A stretch of DNA of 64,000 nucleotides from Elephas maximus indicus (taxonomy: Eukaryota; Chordata; Mammalia; Proboscidea; Elephantidae). The notes under the pieces are model-generated. The model made no database searches. It saw only the letters and a list, made by a program, of their open reading frames with translations, and was not told where the DNA came from. The translations under genes and the position numbers were made by a program. Below, in pieces: positions 53,641 through 64,000 of this stretch (position 1 is the first letter of the stretch; the number at the start of each line of letters is the position of its first letter). The DNA lies in the NCBI RefSeq assembly GCF_024166365.1, contig NC_064842.1, positions 28,863,001 through 28,927,000 of the forward strand, read 5' to 3'.

Positions 53641-55430
53641 CCACAATGAGACACCATCTCACCCCAACATTACTGGCACAAATCAAAAAAATAATAAATT
53701 AACAAATGTTGGAGAAGCTGCAGGGAGATTGGAACTTTTATGCACTGCTGGTGTGAATATAAAATGGTACAACCATTTTGGAAAACGATACGGCGCTTCC
53801 TTAAAAAGCTACAAATAGAATTATCATATGATCCAGCAATCCCACTCCTAGGAATATATCCTAGAGAAATAAGAGCTGTCACACAAATAGACATATGCAC
53901 ACCAATCTTCACTGCAGTATTGCTCACAATAGCAAAAAACATGGAGACAACCTAGGTGCCTATCAACAGATCAATGGATAAACTATGGTACATACACACA
54001 ACAGAACGCTACACAACGATAAAGAACAACGATGAATCAGTGAAGCATCTCACAACGTGGAGGAATCTAGAGGGCATTATGCTGAGTGAAGTAAGTCAAT
54101 CACAAAAGGACAAATATTGTATGAGACCACTACTATAAAAACTCATGAAAAGGTTTACACACAAAAAGAAACCTTTTATCAGAAATAAACAAGCAAAATC
54201 TCCATGATAGCCCCTGAAAAAATTAATAAATAGAAGAAAAGCATATATATCCTGAAACAAAACAAGTCCCAACTTCATTCTGCTAGCAATGAAGCATATC
54301 GTCTGGGACTTCTGTAGATTTTGTGGACAGAACTAAATTAAAATGTCTGCACTGGCTGCTGAAGCTCATCTCTCCAGCTCATGAACACACAGGGCAGTGG
54401 GCCGGATGATCTGAAGACCACGCTACCAATCTCCCCTTGTTTATAAGGGCTTATATGCAGCTGTAACCTGTTACTTCTCTAATAAACCCCATAATCATCA
54501 TCAAAAAAAAAAAAGAAACAATCTTTGATGGTTACAAGGAAAGGGAAAGGTGGGGATGGAAAAATACTAAACAGATGATAGATAAGTGGTAACTTTGGTG
54601 AAGGATAACACAGCGCACAATATCGAGGAAGCCAGCACAACTTGTTCAAGGCAGGGTCATGGAAGCTCCACAGACACATCCAAATTCCCTGAGCAACCAA
54701 ATTACTGGGCTGAGGGCTGTGAGGACCACGGTCTCGAGAAACATCTAGCTCAACTGGCATAACATAGTTTATAAAGAAAATGTTCTACATTCTACTTTGG
54801 TGAGTAGCATCTGGCATCTTAAAAGCTTGTGAGTGACCATCTGAGATATTTCACTGGTGTCTGGGGTAAGGGAGAATGAAGAAAACCAAAGACAAAAACT
54901 AAAGATTGATCCAAAGGACTAACAGACCACAACTACCACAGCCTCTACCAGACTGAGTTCAGCACAACTAGATGGTGCCTGGCTAACACCACCAATTGCT
55001 CTGACAGAGATCACAATAGATGGTCCCAGACAGGGCTGGAGAAAAATGCAGAACAAAATTCTAACTCACAAAAAGAAGACCAGATTTACTGGCCTGCCAG
55101 AGACTGGAGAAACCCCCAAGAATATGGACCCCAGGCACCCTCTTGGCTCAGTAGTGAGGTCACTCCTGAGGTTCACCCTTCAGCCAAAGATCAGAGAGGC
55201 CCATAAAACACGGTAAGACTAAATGTGCACACCAGCCCAGGGGCGAGGACAAGAAGGCAGGAGGGGACACGAAAATTGATAGTGGGGAATCCAAGGTTAA
55301 GAAGGGGAGACTGCTGACATGTCATGGGGTTGGCAACCAATGTCACAAAACAATATGTGTATTAACTGTTTAATGAGAATCTAGTTTGCTGTGTAAACAT
55401 TCATCTAAAGCACAATTAAAAAAAATGCAT
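53641..55430 (+). mobile_element. Afrotherian L1 (end of ORF2 and 3' UTR), interrupted by a retrocopy
   Basis: GAGACACCATCTCACCCCAA to ATGTGTATTAACTGTTTAATG and a final A-run near 55420. The stretch 54173-54509 is foreign to the L1, as shown by comparison with the uninterrupted copy at 51517-51556. Confidence 0.9.
54173..54509 (+). pseudogene. Small processed retrocopy of an mRNA 3' end, parent unknown
   Basis: The 337-bp insert ends AATAAA (54481-54486), 16 bases, then an A-run, and is flanked by AAAAAGAAAC on both sides (54163-54172 and 54510-54519). That is the structure of an L1-mobilised mRNA end. No coding frame is recognisable and I cannot name the parent gene. Confidence 0.75.
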
Positions 55431-55902
55431 TTCATAAAAATGAAGAAGTACATACGACATATTAATGGTATATCTGAACGAGCTAAAGACAAATACATGT
55501 GGTGTAATCTGTCATTTAAAAATTCTAAAATACTGGTATAAGCTTTACTAATGTATTTTTACACAAATACTGTGTGCCTTCTACATTTGTTTGCCAACTG
55601 TGCCCTCCCCCAACGAGGTATTTTCATGAGTGCCACTGTGCCAGTTTCTTTTTACATTTTGTCCTAGAAAAAAAAAATTAGCGTAACGTGGTTATGAAAA
55701 TACCTAGCAGAGGAGAGGGTATGGTTGTCAAACACAGGTACAAAGTATGCATTATTTGTATAAAAATATCGTAGCTGAACTCATGTTCTAATTAATAAAA
55801 ATATATGGACTAAGAACTATAAAGGACAATTTAAATTCCTTTAATCTAGACCCATAGAGTTCTGCACTTTATCAGGCCCAACGCTCCCTTTTGTACTGCC
55901 CA
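55431..55902. other. TBCE intron 2 (part), no recognised repeat
   Basis: AT-rich sequence; nothing assigned. Confidence 0.5.
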
Positions 55903-56395
55903 ATGTTGTTTTAAGGTGCTGTCGAGTTGGTTCTGACTCATAGTGACACTATGTACCACAGAACTAAATGTTGCCCAGTCCTGTACCATCCTCACAATTG
56001 CTGCTATGTTTGAGTCTACTGTTGCAGCGACTGTGTCAGTACATCTCATCGAGGGTCTTTCTCTTTTTCAATGACGCTCTACTTTACCAAGCGTGATATC
56101 CTCCTCCCGGGGCTGGTCCTTCCTGATAACATGTCCAAAGTAAGTGAGACGAAGTCTCGCCATCCTCGCTTCTAAGAAGCGTTCTGGCTATACATTTTCC
56201 CAGACAGATTTGTTCATTCTTCTGGCAATCCATGATATAGTCAGTAATTTTCAACAATACCATAATTCAAATGCATCAGTCTTCTCTCAGCTTCCTTGTC
56301 TAGCTTGTGCATGCACATGAGGCAATTGAAAATATCATGGCGTGGGTAGGTGCATCTTAGTCCTCAAAGTGACATCTTTGCTTTTTAACATTTTA
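55903..56395 (-). mobile_element. RTE (BovB-like) LINE 3' end
   Basis: GGTGCTGTCGAGTTGGTTCT tail, CATCGAGGGTCTTTCTCTTT, CTTCCTGATAACATGTCCAA and GTCTCGCCATCCTCGCTTCT are in the order of the reverse-complemented afrotherian RTE end. Decayed. Confidence 0.85.
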
Positions 56396-56631
56396 AAAAG
56401 GCCTTTTTTTTTTTTTGGCTGATCTCCCCAGTGCAGATTTGTCCATAAATATCTCAAAACGGAATTTTCTTAAGTGAACACAATGCCCATTTCAATGAAA
56501 TGAAAAGTAATTTATAAGAAAATACTATGTATTTCAGTATGCAAATGCTCAGGCATATCTCCATCCCCTTTTATTCAACTATTAAACATTATCTTGACTA
56601 AATAACCATGCCAATTCATAACGAAAAATTA

Positions 56632-56796
<165 letters not shown>

Positions 56797-56944
56797 TTAC
56801 TATGGATACCTTATCACATTGACACCAATGGGGGACAAGAAACTGTCTTTTGGGAAGGACAACTTTACCTTACTTCAATCAGCAAATGGAATAGTATGTT
56901 TGGTTCAAAAGGCTAAGAAAAAAACCCAAATGCAGAAAAAAGAT

Positions 56945-57235
56945 GGCTAAAGTTTACTGAATACTTGCTAAATGCCAGAAACTTTTCCTGCAATTATCTA
57001 ATGTAATACCCATGACCACCACTTCATCTATGTAAAGAAGGTATTATTATTTTACCACTTGCTAGATTAATACACAAGTGTTTCAGTCCTAGACTTGTAA
57101 TCTACTTTTTATAAAATTAAAAATATATATATATATATTTTTTTTATTAAACATAGGTAAAATAACTTGACCAAAATCACACATGCTCAAATCCAGGTCA
57201 TTCTAATCTAGAAGTGAAGTCATATGCATCATACT
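56945..57235 (-). repeat. MIR-like SINE, interrupted
   Basis: TACTGAATACTTGCTAAATG and AAGGTATTATTATTTTACC, then after about 90 bases with an (AT)n tract, AATAACTTGACCAAAATCAC and CAAATCCAGGTCATTC. Confidence 0.55.
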
Positions 57236-57371
57236 ATGCTATTTATAACTCATACCTTTTATTTGTATACCCTCTTACAGTTTTAAAGCATTTTCTTTAT
57301 CATCTAACCTCTACTCTACCCATATATTAAGTACCCACTATGTTTTTGTTTTTGTTTTTTTTTATGTATAG

Positions 57372-58080
57372 TACTGAAGACACTGGTTAAAAACAAGGCT
57401 CCAGGAATTGATGAAATACCAATTGAGATACTTCAACAAATGGATACAACACTGGCAGTGCTTACTCATGTCAAGAAATTTGGAAAAAAAAAAGGTAAAA
57501 AAGAAGTTTGGAAAGATAGCTACCTGGCCAACCAAGTGAAGAGATCCATATTCATTCCCATTTCAAAAAAAAGGCAATATAACAGAATGTGGAGATTATC
57601 AAACAATATCATTAACACCACAAGCTAGCAAAATTTTGCTGAAGATAATTCAAAAAAAGCCTGCAGCTATATCTCTACAGGGAACTGCCAAAAGTTCAAG
57701 CCAGGTTCAGGTAAGGATGTAGAAGAGGGATATAATGCTAATGTCAGATGGATCTTGTTCAAAACAAATACGTTTACTTGTGTTTCACTGACTATGTGAA
57801 GCCATTCAGCTTTGTGGATCACAACAAATTATGGATGACATTATGAACAGTGGGAATTCTAGAACACTTAATTGTACTCTACTCACATGGAACCTTTACG
57901 TGGATCAAGAGGCTGTCATTCGAAAAGAACAAAGGGATACTGCATACTTTAAAACTGGAGAAAGTGTGTGGCAGAGTTGTATCCTTTCACCTTACACATT
58001 TAACCTATAGGCTGAACAAATAATCTGAGAAGCTGGGCTATATGAAGAAGAATGCGAATATTTACAACAACAACAGAAAG
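57372..58080 (+). mobile_element. RTE (BovB-like) LINE internal fragment
   Basis: ACAAGGCTCCAGGAATTGAT, GAATTCTAGAACACTTAATTG, TTGTATCCTTTCACCTTACA and AATCTGAGAAGCTGGGCTAT lie in the reverse-transcriptase region of this LINE. The reading frame is broken. The other RTE fragment, at 55.9 kb, is on the opposite strand. Confidence 0.85.
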
Positions 58081-58104
58081 AGTAGAATGTCTGCTTCCAG
58101 CATT

Positions 58105-58358
58105 ATGCTCTTTTAAGATCTGCCTATATGGGATCAAACAGACAACAACTACTTGAAAGGTTAGATGGGAATGTTAGGGGGCAGTAAATTAATATTAATG
58201 GGGTACAACTCAGAAAAGGAAGGTGAGAATGGCTGCACAACTCAAGGAACATAATTGATGTCAATGAATTGTACGTGTAAGACTGTTGAGTTGGTATATG
58301 TTTTGCTGTGTATATTCTCAGCAACAACCAAAAATAATTTTTTTAAAAGTAAAAAACA
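58105..58358 (+). mobile_element. L1-type 3' end fragment
   Basis: GTTGGTATATGTTTTGCTGT and TCTCAGCAACAACC followed by an A-rich end resemble a mammalian L1 3' terminus. Subfamily not assigned. Confidence 0.55.
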
Positions 58359-58572
58359 AAACGAGACTAAATGGGCATACCAGCCCAAGAGGAAGGAAGA
58401 GAAGGCAGGAGAGGACAGGAAAGCTGGTAATGGGGAAACCAAGGACAAGAAAGGGAGAATGTTGACATGTTATAGGTTTGGCAAGCAATGTCACAAAAGA
58501 ATATATGTATTAATTGTTTAATGAGAAACTAGTTTACACTGAAAATCCTCCTCTAAAGTACAATAAAAAAAA
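58359..58572 (+). mobile_element. Afrotherian L1 3' end, truncated
   Basis: GAATGTTGACATGTTATAGG, ATTAATTGTTTAATGAGAAAC and a terminal AATAAAAAAAAA match the ends at 53.6 and 55.4 kb. Confidence 0.85.
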
Positions 58573-58689
58573 AATTTTTTTAAGTAAACAACTAGAAATT
58601 AATGTCTAAAACTAGGGAATGAGCAAACAAACTATATACTATATACAGTATGGTTATGTAGTATGTAGTTTCATACATACGTGACAGTT

Positions 58690-59190
58690 AAAGTAATGTG
58701 TCAACTTGGCTAGGTCATGATTTTTTGCAGTTTGGTGGGTATCATGTAATCATCCTTCATTCTGAGATCTGATGTCAGCAGCCAATCAGTAGAAAGAGAA
58801 GTCTCCTTGGGGATGTGGTTTTTATCCAATACATATGGATACTCTGACAAAGCTCACCCTGTCTTGATCCTGTATCCAACTTGTCATTCTCTGATCTCCA
58901 GTTCTTGGGATGTGAACCAGCAGCCTGCTGTCTGATCTGCAGATTTTGGAATTCACTAGCTTCCGCAGCCCCACGAGCCAGCAGTCTATCATCTGACCTG
59001 CTGATTTTGGGTTCGTCAGACCCTGCAACCATGTGACCCAGGAGAAGTCTCCAGCCTGACATCTGATCCATGAATTTGCGATTTGCCAGCCTCCACAACT
59101 GTGTGAACCATTTCCCTGAATTAAATCTCTCTATATATTCATATACATGTACACATTTCACTGGTTTTGCTGAGAACCCAGCCTAAGACA
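58690..59190 (+). repeat. LTR-like repeat with internal tandem units
   Basis: AATGTGTCAACTTGGCTAGG start and GAGAACCCAGCCTAAGAC end suggest an ERVL-type LTR. Between 58890 and 59115 a block of about 60 bases (TCTGATCTGCAGATTTTGG ...) repeats imperfectly about four times. The 128-codon open frame on the - strand reads through these units and is not taken as a gene. Confidence 0.55.
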
Positions 59191-59329
59191 ATAACCATTA
59201 AGAAATTTAAATAAATTTATGCTATATAAACACAGGAAAGTATATACCAAATAATGTCAAGTGAAAAAAGTAACATAAAAATATGTATTATCAATTTAAA
59301 TTACATTACTCCAACTCAAGACAACCTGC

Positions 59330-59490
59330 TGTGTGTCACAGTAGAACTTTGCTACACACAATTTTTAATGGCTGATTTTTAAGAAGCAGATTACCAGGCC
59401 TTTCTTCCAAGGCACCTCTGGATAGACACAAACTGCCAATCTTTCAGTTAGCAGCTGAGAGCTTAATGATTTGCGCTGCTCAGGGCCTCC
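59330..59490 (-). mobile_element. AfroSINE, longer subtype, decayed
   Basis: AGAAGCAGATTACCAGGCCT, TCTTTCAGTTAGCAGCTGAG and GCTCAGGGCCTCC, in reverse. Confidence 0.7.
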
Positions 59491-59588
59491 TACATACATA
59501 ATGGATTAATCCTAAAAGAAATATCAAAAAATGGGACTGATTTTTCAGGTTTAAGTTTACAAGAATTCAAGATGTGTTGCTGTTGTTC

Positions 59589-59742
59589 TGGAAACCCTGG
59601 TGGCGTAGTGGTTAAGGACCACGGCTGCTAACCAAAGGGTCAGCAGTTCGAATCCACCAGGCACTTCTTGGAAACTCTACGGGGCAGTTCTACTCTGTCC
59701 TTTAGGACTCGACAGCTGTGGGTTTGGATTTGGTTTTTTTGC
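59589..59742 (+). mobile_element. AfroSINE, near full length
   Basis: GGAAACCCTGGTGGCGTAGT head, B-box-like GTTCGAATCC, tail GGACTCGACAGCTGTGGG. About 20 bases before the tail are missing. Confidence 0.92.
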
Positions 59743-60013
59743 TATTGTTTAAAGATATTTTAAAGTTGATTTCATATAAAGCAGCAACACTAAGTTAATC
59801 AGTTTACAATTAAACAAAACCATAGATACCACAAGACACTACCATCCGAATCAGGTAACTGCATATAGAAGATATCTATAAACTAGTTGTTAGTTTTCTC
59901 AAAACTGGTGTTAAAAAAAGCACTGTTGAGAACTCAATACAGAAACAACTGCATAAAAATAAATATATGTATATACACACTCACACACATACACACATAA
60001 AATCACAAGTTAC
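59743..60013. other. TBCE intron 1 of the coding part, no recognised feature
   Basis: AT-rich with a mixed (TA)/(CA) stretch at 59960-60000. Confidence 0.5.
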
Positions 60014-60141
60014 CTGCTGTAGGAGGGACAACACCAGAAAAACGCACTGTTGCATATTCTCCATTAACTTCAACTCTTCGACCAATGACATCTAATGTCA
60101 AAGTGTCACTCATAATACAGCCAGGAACCAAAATTTAAGAT
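60014..60141 (-). CDS. TBCE: TBCE first coding exon (ATG at 60111-60113)
   Basis: Twenty-eight untranslated bases follow the acceptor TTTTCTTCCTAG (AG at 60142-60143). Then comes ATG, with A at -3. The frame reads [20 protein letters not shown] to VVPPTA, 33 codons plus one base (coding part 60014-60113). The donor is GTAACT. This is the start of the CAP-Gly domain. The ATG is the first in the exon and matches the human N terminus as I recall it. Confidence 0.96.
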
Positions 60142-60555
60142 CTAGGAAGAAAATTACAACATTAACAAGAACTTAATAAAATCAGTTTACGAGACTTTTA
60201 ACTTCATGCAGAGATTCACAAGGACAATGCCTGTGACCAATTTACCCTTTTTACATTTTGGTGAAGGGAAGGACCTAATGTTTATGTACCAAAACTTCAT
60301 AATTTAGTTTTATTTTACTATCTAACTATATTTTAATAATCTCGTATTTTTTAAATCTTCTCGAACTCCAGTTAGCTCACATCACCTGACTTGTCTATTC
60401 TGCCACTTACTGAAGTGAATGGGAAGGAAAGGAGAATAGAAGGGACAGGAATAGGGTTCACAGGGCCAAGACGGCACAGTTGGCAGATGCTTCCTGTGGT
60501 CCTTCTTACAACAAACCCCCCCCCCCCAAAAAAAAACAAGTGCATCGATTATATA
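60142..60555. other. TBCE 5' intron next to the L1
   Basis: Unique-looking sequence ending in a C-run followed by an A-run (60517-60536). No upstream TBCE exon is seen. Confidence 0.5.
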
Positions 60556-60559
60556 TGAC

Positions 60560-63500
60560 AATCTAGGAGCGCTGAACATCAAAGGCAATGTTGAGGCATC
60601 GGACCGAGCGGCAGAGTGTGGGAGGGGTGGCTCAGCAGCAGCAAGGAGGTGCCAGACCTGGCCTGGTAGGAACTGGCACCCTGGAGGCCGGATCAGCTGC
60701 ATGCAGTGGTGCTCAGAACACGTTTTCCACACTGGGAGAAACCCTCCAGAACCAGTGAGAAGTGGCGCTCAATCAACAAAAGATATGTATATGCGTCTAA
60801 CCTACCGTGCAGATCAAAAAACACCCCTTTGGGAAAAACCTCTCTCCCATTTATCTGTCCCCTCCCTACTCTGTACTGGGTCCGGGCTGGCTTCAGAGAT
60901 TGCTGCTTCCCCTGGGCTGGAAGTAGGACCCATCTCCTGACCTGAGCCATTCTCCTGGCCTTGGAGAGGGAACAAATTAACAAACAGGAAAAAATAACCT
61001 GCCAGCTCCCCTAGGCCCAGAATGCAGGGCAGGCACAGCTCCTTTGCCTAGACACAGGCATAATGGGTCCATGGACTTTGAATGTCTTTCGTCCCTGCAC
61101 AGACCTGTGTGGGCCCATTTCAAGAGCATAGGCCCTCATTAGCACAGTACAACAGGGATATACCTGAAGCTTAACTTGAACTGTATCAGCTATATGGTGG
61201 ACTGGCATGTTCATGACATTTGACACAGCTCTGCCCACTAAGCAGGGTCCTCACCAACCCATATCAGGGGCCTGAGGACTGACGGCCCCACCAATGCCAC
61301 CTAGCCACCCACGACAGGTGACCAAGAATAAGTGGTGCCTCCCAGTCCTTCCAGCCAAGAGCATTGGATGCCCATAGTCTGGCTGCAAAACTCACCCACC
61401 TATGCACCCTAGAGAACAGAGACATGCTTTTCTCCCAGCCACTGAGGGGCAGCTGTCAGCCCCCCTTGCTCAGCACGTGACCCCCAGCTGCAGCCAGATA
61501 CCTGTGCCTACACCAATCACCCCTGCCCATCTCGGACTGTAGGTGAGAGCCTGCACCACATACTTGGTGACCGACTACCTGAACACCTGAGCTGAATCCA
61601 TACAAGAAATGTTAACGGACTCCTGGGCTCACATACCTAGTAACATATCTAACCACCTGGTAACAGAACGTGAGAGCTTCAAAGGCACCAATCATCAAAC
61701 TAGCTCACACGAGCAGCCTATTTTGGCATATCAAAACAAAATAAGAAACTAGGATATAGTAAGCAAACATAAAATAAATAATAACTTATTATGATGGCTC
61801 AGAGACAAGTCAATATCAAATCACAATAAACAGGCAGACCATGATGGTTTAAGCAAGCTCACAAAACAAAAAATCAAGAAACATTCCAGAGGAAGAGAAT
61901 TTCTTGGAATTACTGGAGACAGAATATAAAAGATTAATATACAGAACTCTTCAAGAGATCAGGAAGGAGATCAGACAAAACGCAGAACAAGCCAAGAACA
62001 CACACAGACAAAGCAATAGAGGAACTTAAGAAGATTATAGAAGAGCATACTGATAAATTTAACAGGCTGCAAGAATTCATAGAGAGACAGCAAACAGAAA
62101 TCCAGAAGATTAACAACAAAATCTCAGAATTAGACAACTCAGTAAAAAGTCACATAAGCAAAACTGAGGCAATGGATGTCAGAATTAGTGGGACCGAACA
62201 TAAAACACTTGACACCAACTTATTTGAGGAAAAATCATATAAAACAATTTTTAAAAATGAAGAAAACCTAAGAATCGTGTGGGACTCTATCAAGAACAAT
62301 AACCTACGAGTGATTGGAGTACCAGAACAGAAGGGATAACAGAAAATACAGAGAAAATTGTTCAAGATTTACTGGCAGAAAACCTCACTGGTATCGTGAA
62401 ATATGAGAAGATATCTATCCAAGATGCTCATCAAACCCCACACAAGGCAGACCCCAAAAGAAAGTCACCAAGACATACTACAATCAAATATGCCAAAACC
62501 AAAGACTTTTGAGAAGCTAAGCATAAACAAGAGAGAATTTTAAGAGCAGCTAGAGATAAACAAAAAATCATCTACAAAGAAGAGTCAGTAAAACTGAGCT
62601 TGGACTACAGCAGAAACCAAGCAGGCAAGGAGGAAATGGGATGATGTATACAAAGTCTTGAAGGAAAAAAATTGCCAGCCAAGAATTATATATCCAGCAA
62701 AACTGACTCTCAAATATGATGGTAAAATTAGGACATTTCCAGATGAACAGATACTTAGAGAATTTGCAAAAACCAAATCAAAATTACAAGAACTACTAAA
62801 GGAAGTCCTCTGGTTAGAAAATCAGTAACATCAGATAACAATCCAAGACTAGAACACAAGACAGAGCAACCAGATATCACCCCACATAGGAAAGTCACAA
62901 AAATAAACCAAAGCTAAAACACTGAAAATAGGAAGAGACATCAATATGTAAAATAAGACAGCATTAAAACAAAAAAGAAGGACTAAAAAATGTAGTCATA
63001 GAACTTTCATCCAGAGAGAAAGTCAAGGCAATATAAAGAAATAAAAGACTGGTTTAAACGTAGAAAAGTAGGGGTAAATATTAACGTAACCACAAAGGAA
63101 ACTAACAATCCTACACATCAAAATGAAAAACATAAAGACTCAGCAAATTAAAATCAACATCAGTGGAAAAGATGGAAAGAAAATATATAAAGAAAAACAG
63201 CTCGGCACAGAAAATTAAGTGGAACAAAGAAACTGTCAACACACTCAGAAAAAGACATCAAAATGACAGCACTAAACTCATACCTATCAATAAATTATGC
63301 TGAATGTAAATGGAATAAATGCACCAATAAAGAGACAGAGAGTGGTAAAATGGATTAAAAAAAACACAAACCATCTATATACTGCCTACGAGAGACACAC
63401 CTTAGACTTAAAGACAAGAACTAAAACTCAAGGAATGGAAAAAAATATATCAAGCAAACAACACTCAAAAAAGAGCAGGAGTGGTAATACTAATCTCTGA

Positions 63501-64000
63501 CAAAATAGACTTTAAAGTAAAATACACCACAAAGAATAAGGACACTATATAATGATTAAAGGGACAATATACCAAGAGGATATAACCATATTAAATATTT
63601 ATGCACCCAACGACCGGACACCAACATACAAAAAACAAACTTTAACAGCATTGAAAAGAGAGACAGACAGCTCCACAATAATAGTAAGAGACTTCAACAC
63701 ACCACATTCGGTGAAGGACAGAACGTCCACAAAGATGCTCAATAAAGACATGAAAATCTAAATGCCACAATCAACCAACTTGACCTCATAGACATATATA
63801 AAACACTCCACCCAACAACAGTCAGGTATACTCTCTTTTCCAACGTATAGGGAACATTCTCACATATTAGGCCACAAAGCAAGCCTTAACAGAATCAAAC
63901 GCATTGAAATGTATTTCAAAACATCTTTTCTGACCATAAAGCCATAAAAGTAGAAATCAGTAATATAAAAGGCAAGGGAAAAAAATCAAACACATGGAAA
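60560..64000 (+). mobile_element. L1 5' region: 5' UTR, ORF1 and start of ORF2 (runs off the window)
   Basis: A GC-rich 5' UTR (about 60560-61900) is followed by an ORF1 region (about 61930-62828). The ORF1 part has a coiled-coil-coding stretch and a C-terminal end with QPRIIYPAKLTLKYDG. ORF2 starts near 63260, with endonuclease-region phrases (AATGTAAATGGAATAAATGC). Both frames are broken by stops and shifts, so the copy looks inactive. It is antisense to TBCE, in its 5' intron. The 5' limit is approximate. Confidence 0.8.

Noticed and set aside
58775..59161. Open frame of 128 codons on the - strand
   Set aside because: It reads through the tandem units of an LTR-like repeat, which explains the repeating amino-acid pattern.

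Overview
This window is mammalian nuclear DNA and very probably comes from an afrotherian of the elephant / hyrax / sirenian group. The evidence is about twenty copies of an AfroSINE-type tRNA-derived SINE on both strands (head GGAAACCCTGGTGG, tail ATGAGTCGGAATCGACTCGA), together with the L1 3' ends and RTE (BovB-like) fragments that accompany it in those genomes. African elephant is the likeliest source, but that is an inference. No bacterial genes, CRISPR arrays, functional tRNA or rRNA genes were found.

Two split protein-coding genes run towards each other. On the + strand, the last seven coding exons of B3GALNT2 (a GT31-family beta-1,3-N-acetylgalactosaminyltransferase that builds the dystroglycan core M3 glycan) lie at 5662-19748. 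The 5' part of that gene is off the left edge. On the - strand, all 16 coding exons of TBCE (tubulin-folding cofactor E) run from the ATG at 60113 to the stop at 21102. The predicted protein is 528 residues with a CAP-Gly domain, leucine-rich repeats and a ubiquitin-like end. The non-coding first exon and promoter of TBCE are off the right edge. Every exon was placed by reading splice sites and checking that phases join: the TBCE pieces sum to 1587 nt, and the B3GALNT2 pieces to 852 nt (283 residues plus stop), which fits a 500-residue parent.

The two 3' ends meet at 19.7-22.4 kb. A B3GALNT2 poly(A) signal (20892) and the TBCE signal (20922, opposite strand) are 24 bp apart. A stronger-looking pair of + strand signals at 22325-22349 would extend the B3GALNT2 3' UTR antisense across the last two TBCE coding exons.

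Everything else is intron or UTR, much of it transposon-derived: old and afrotherian L1 pieces on both strands, L2, MIR, AfroSINE, RTE, a Tc1/mariner-like MITE in two copies, a hAT fragment and MaLR-type LTRs. Points worth a second look are a U12-type (minor spliceosome) intron in TBCE, a small unidentified mRNA retrocopy hidden inside an L1, two pure poly(A) insertions with target-site duplications, and an L1 5' end just upstream of the first TBCE coding exon in antisense. I found no undescribed multi-gene system.
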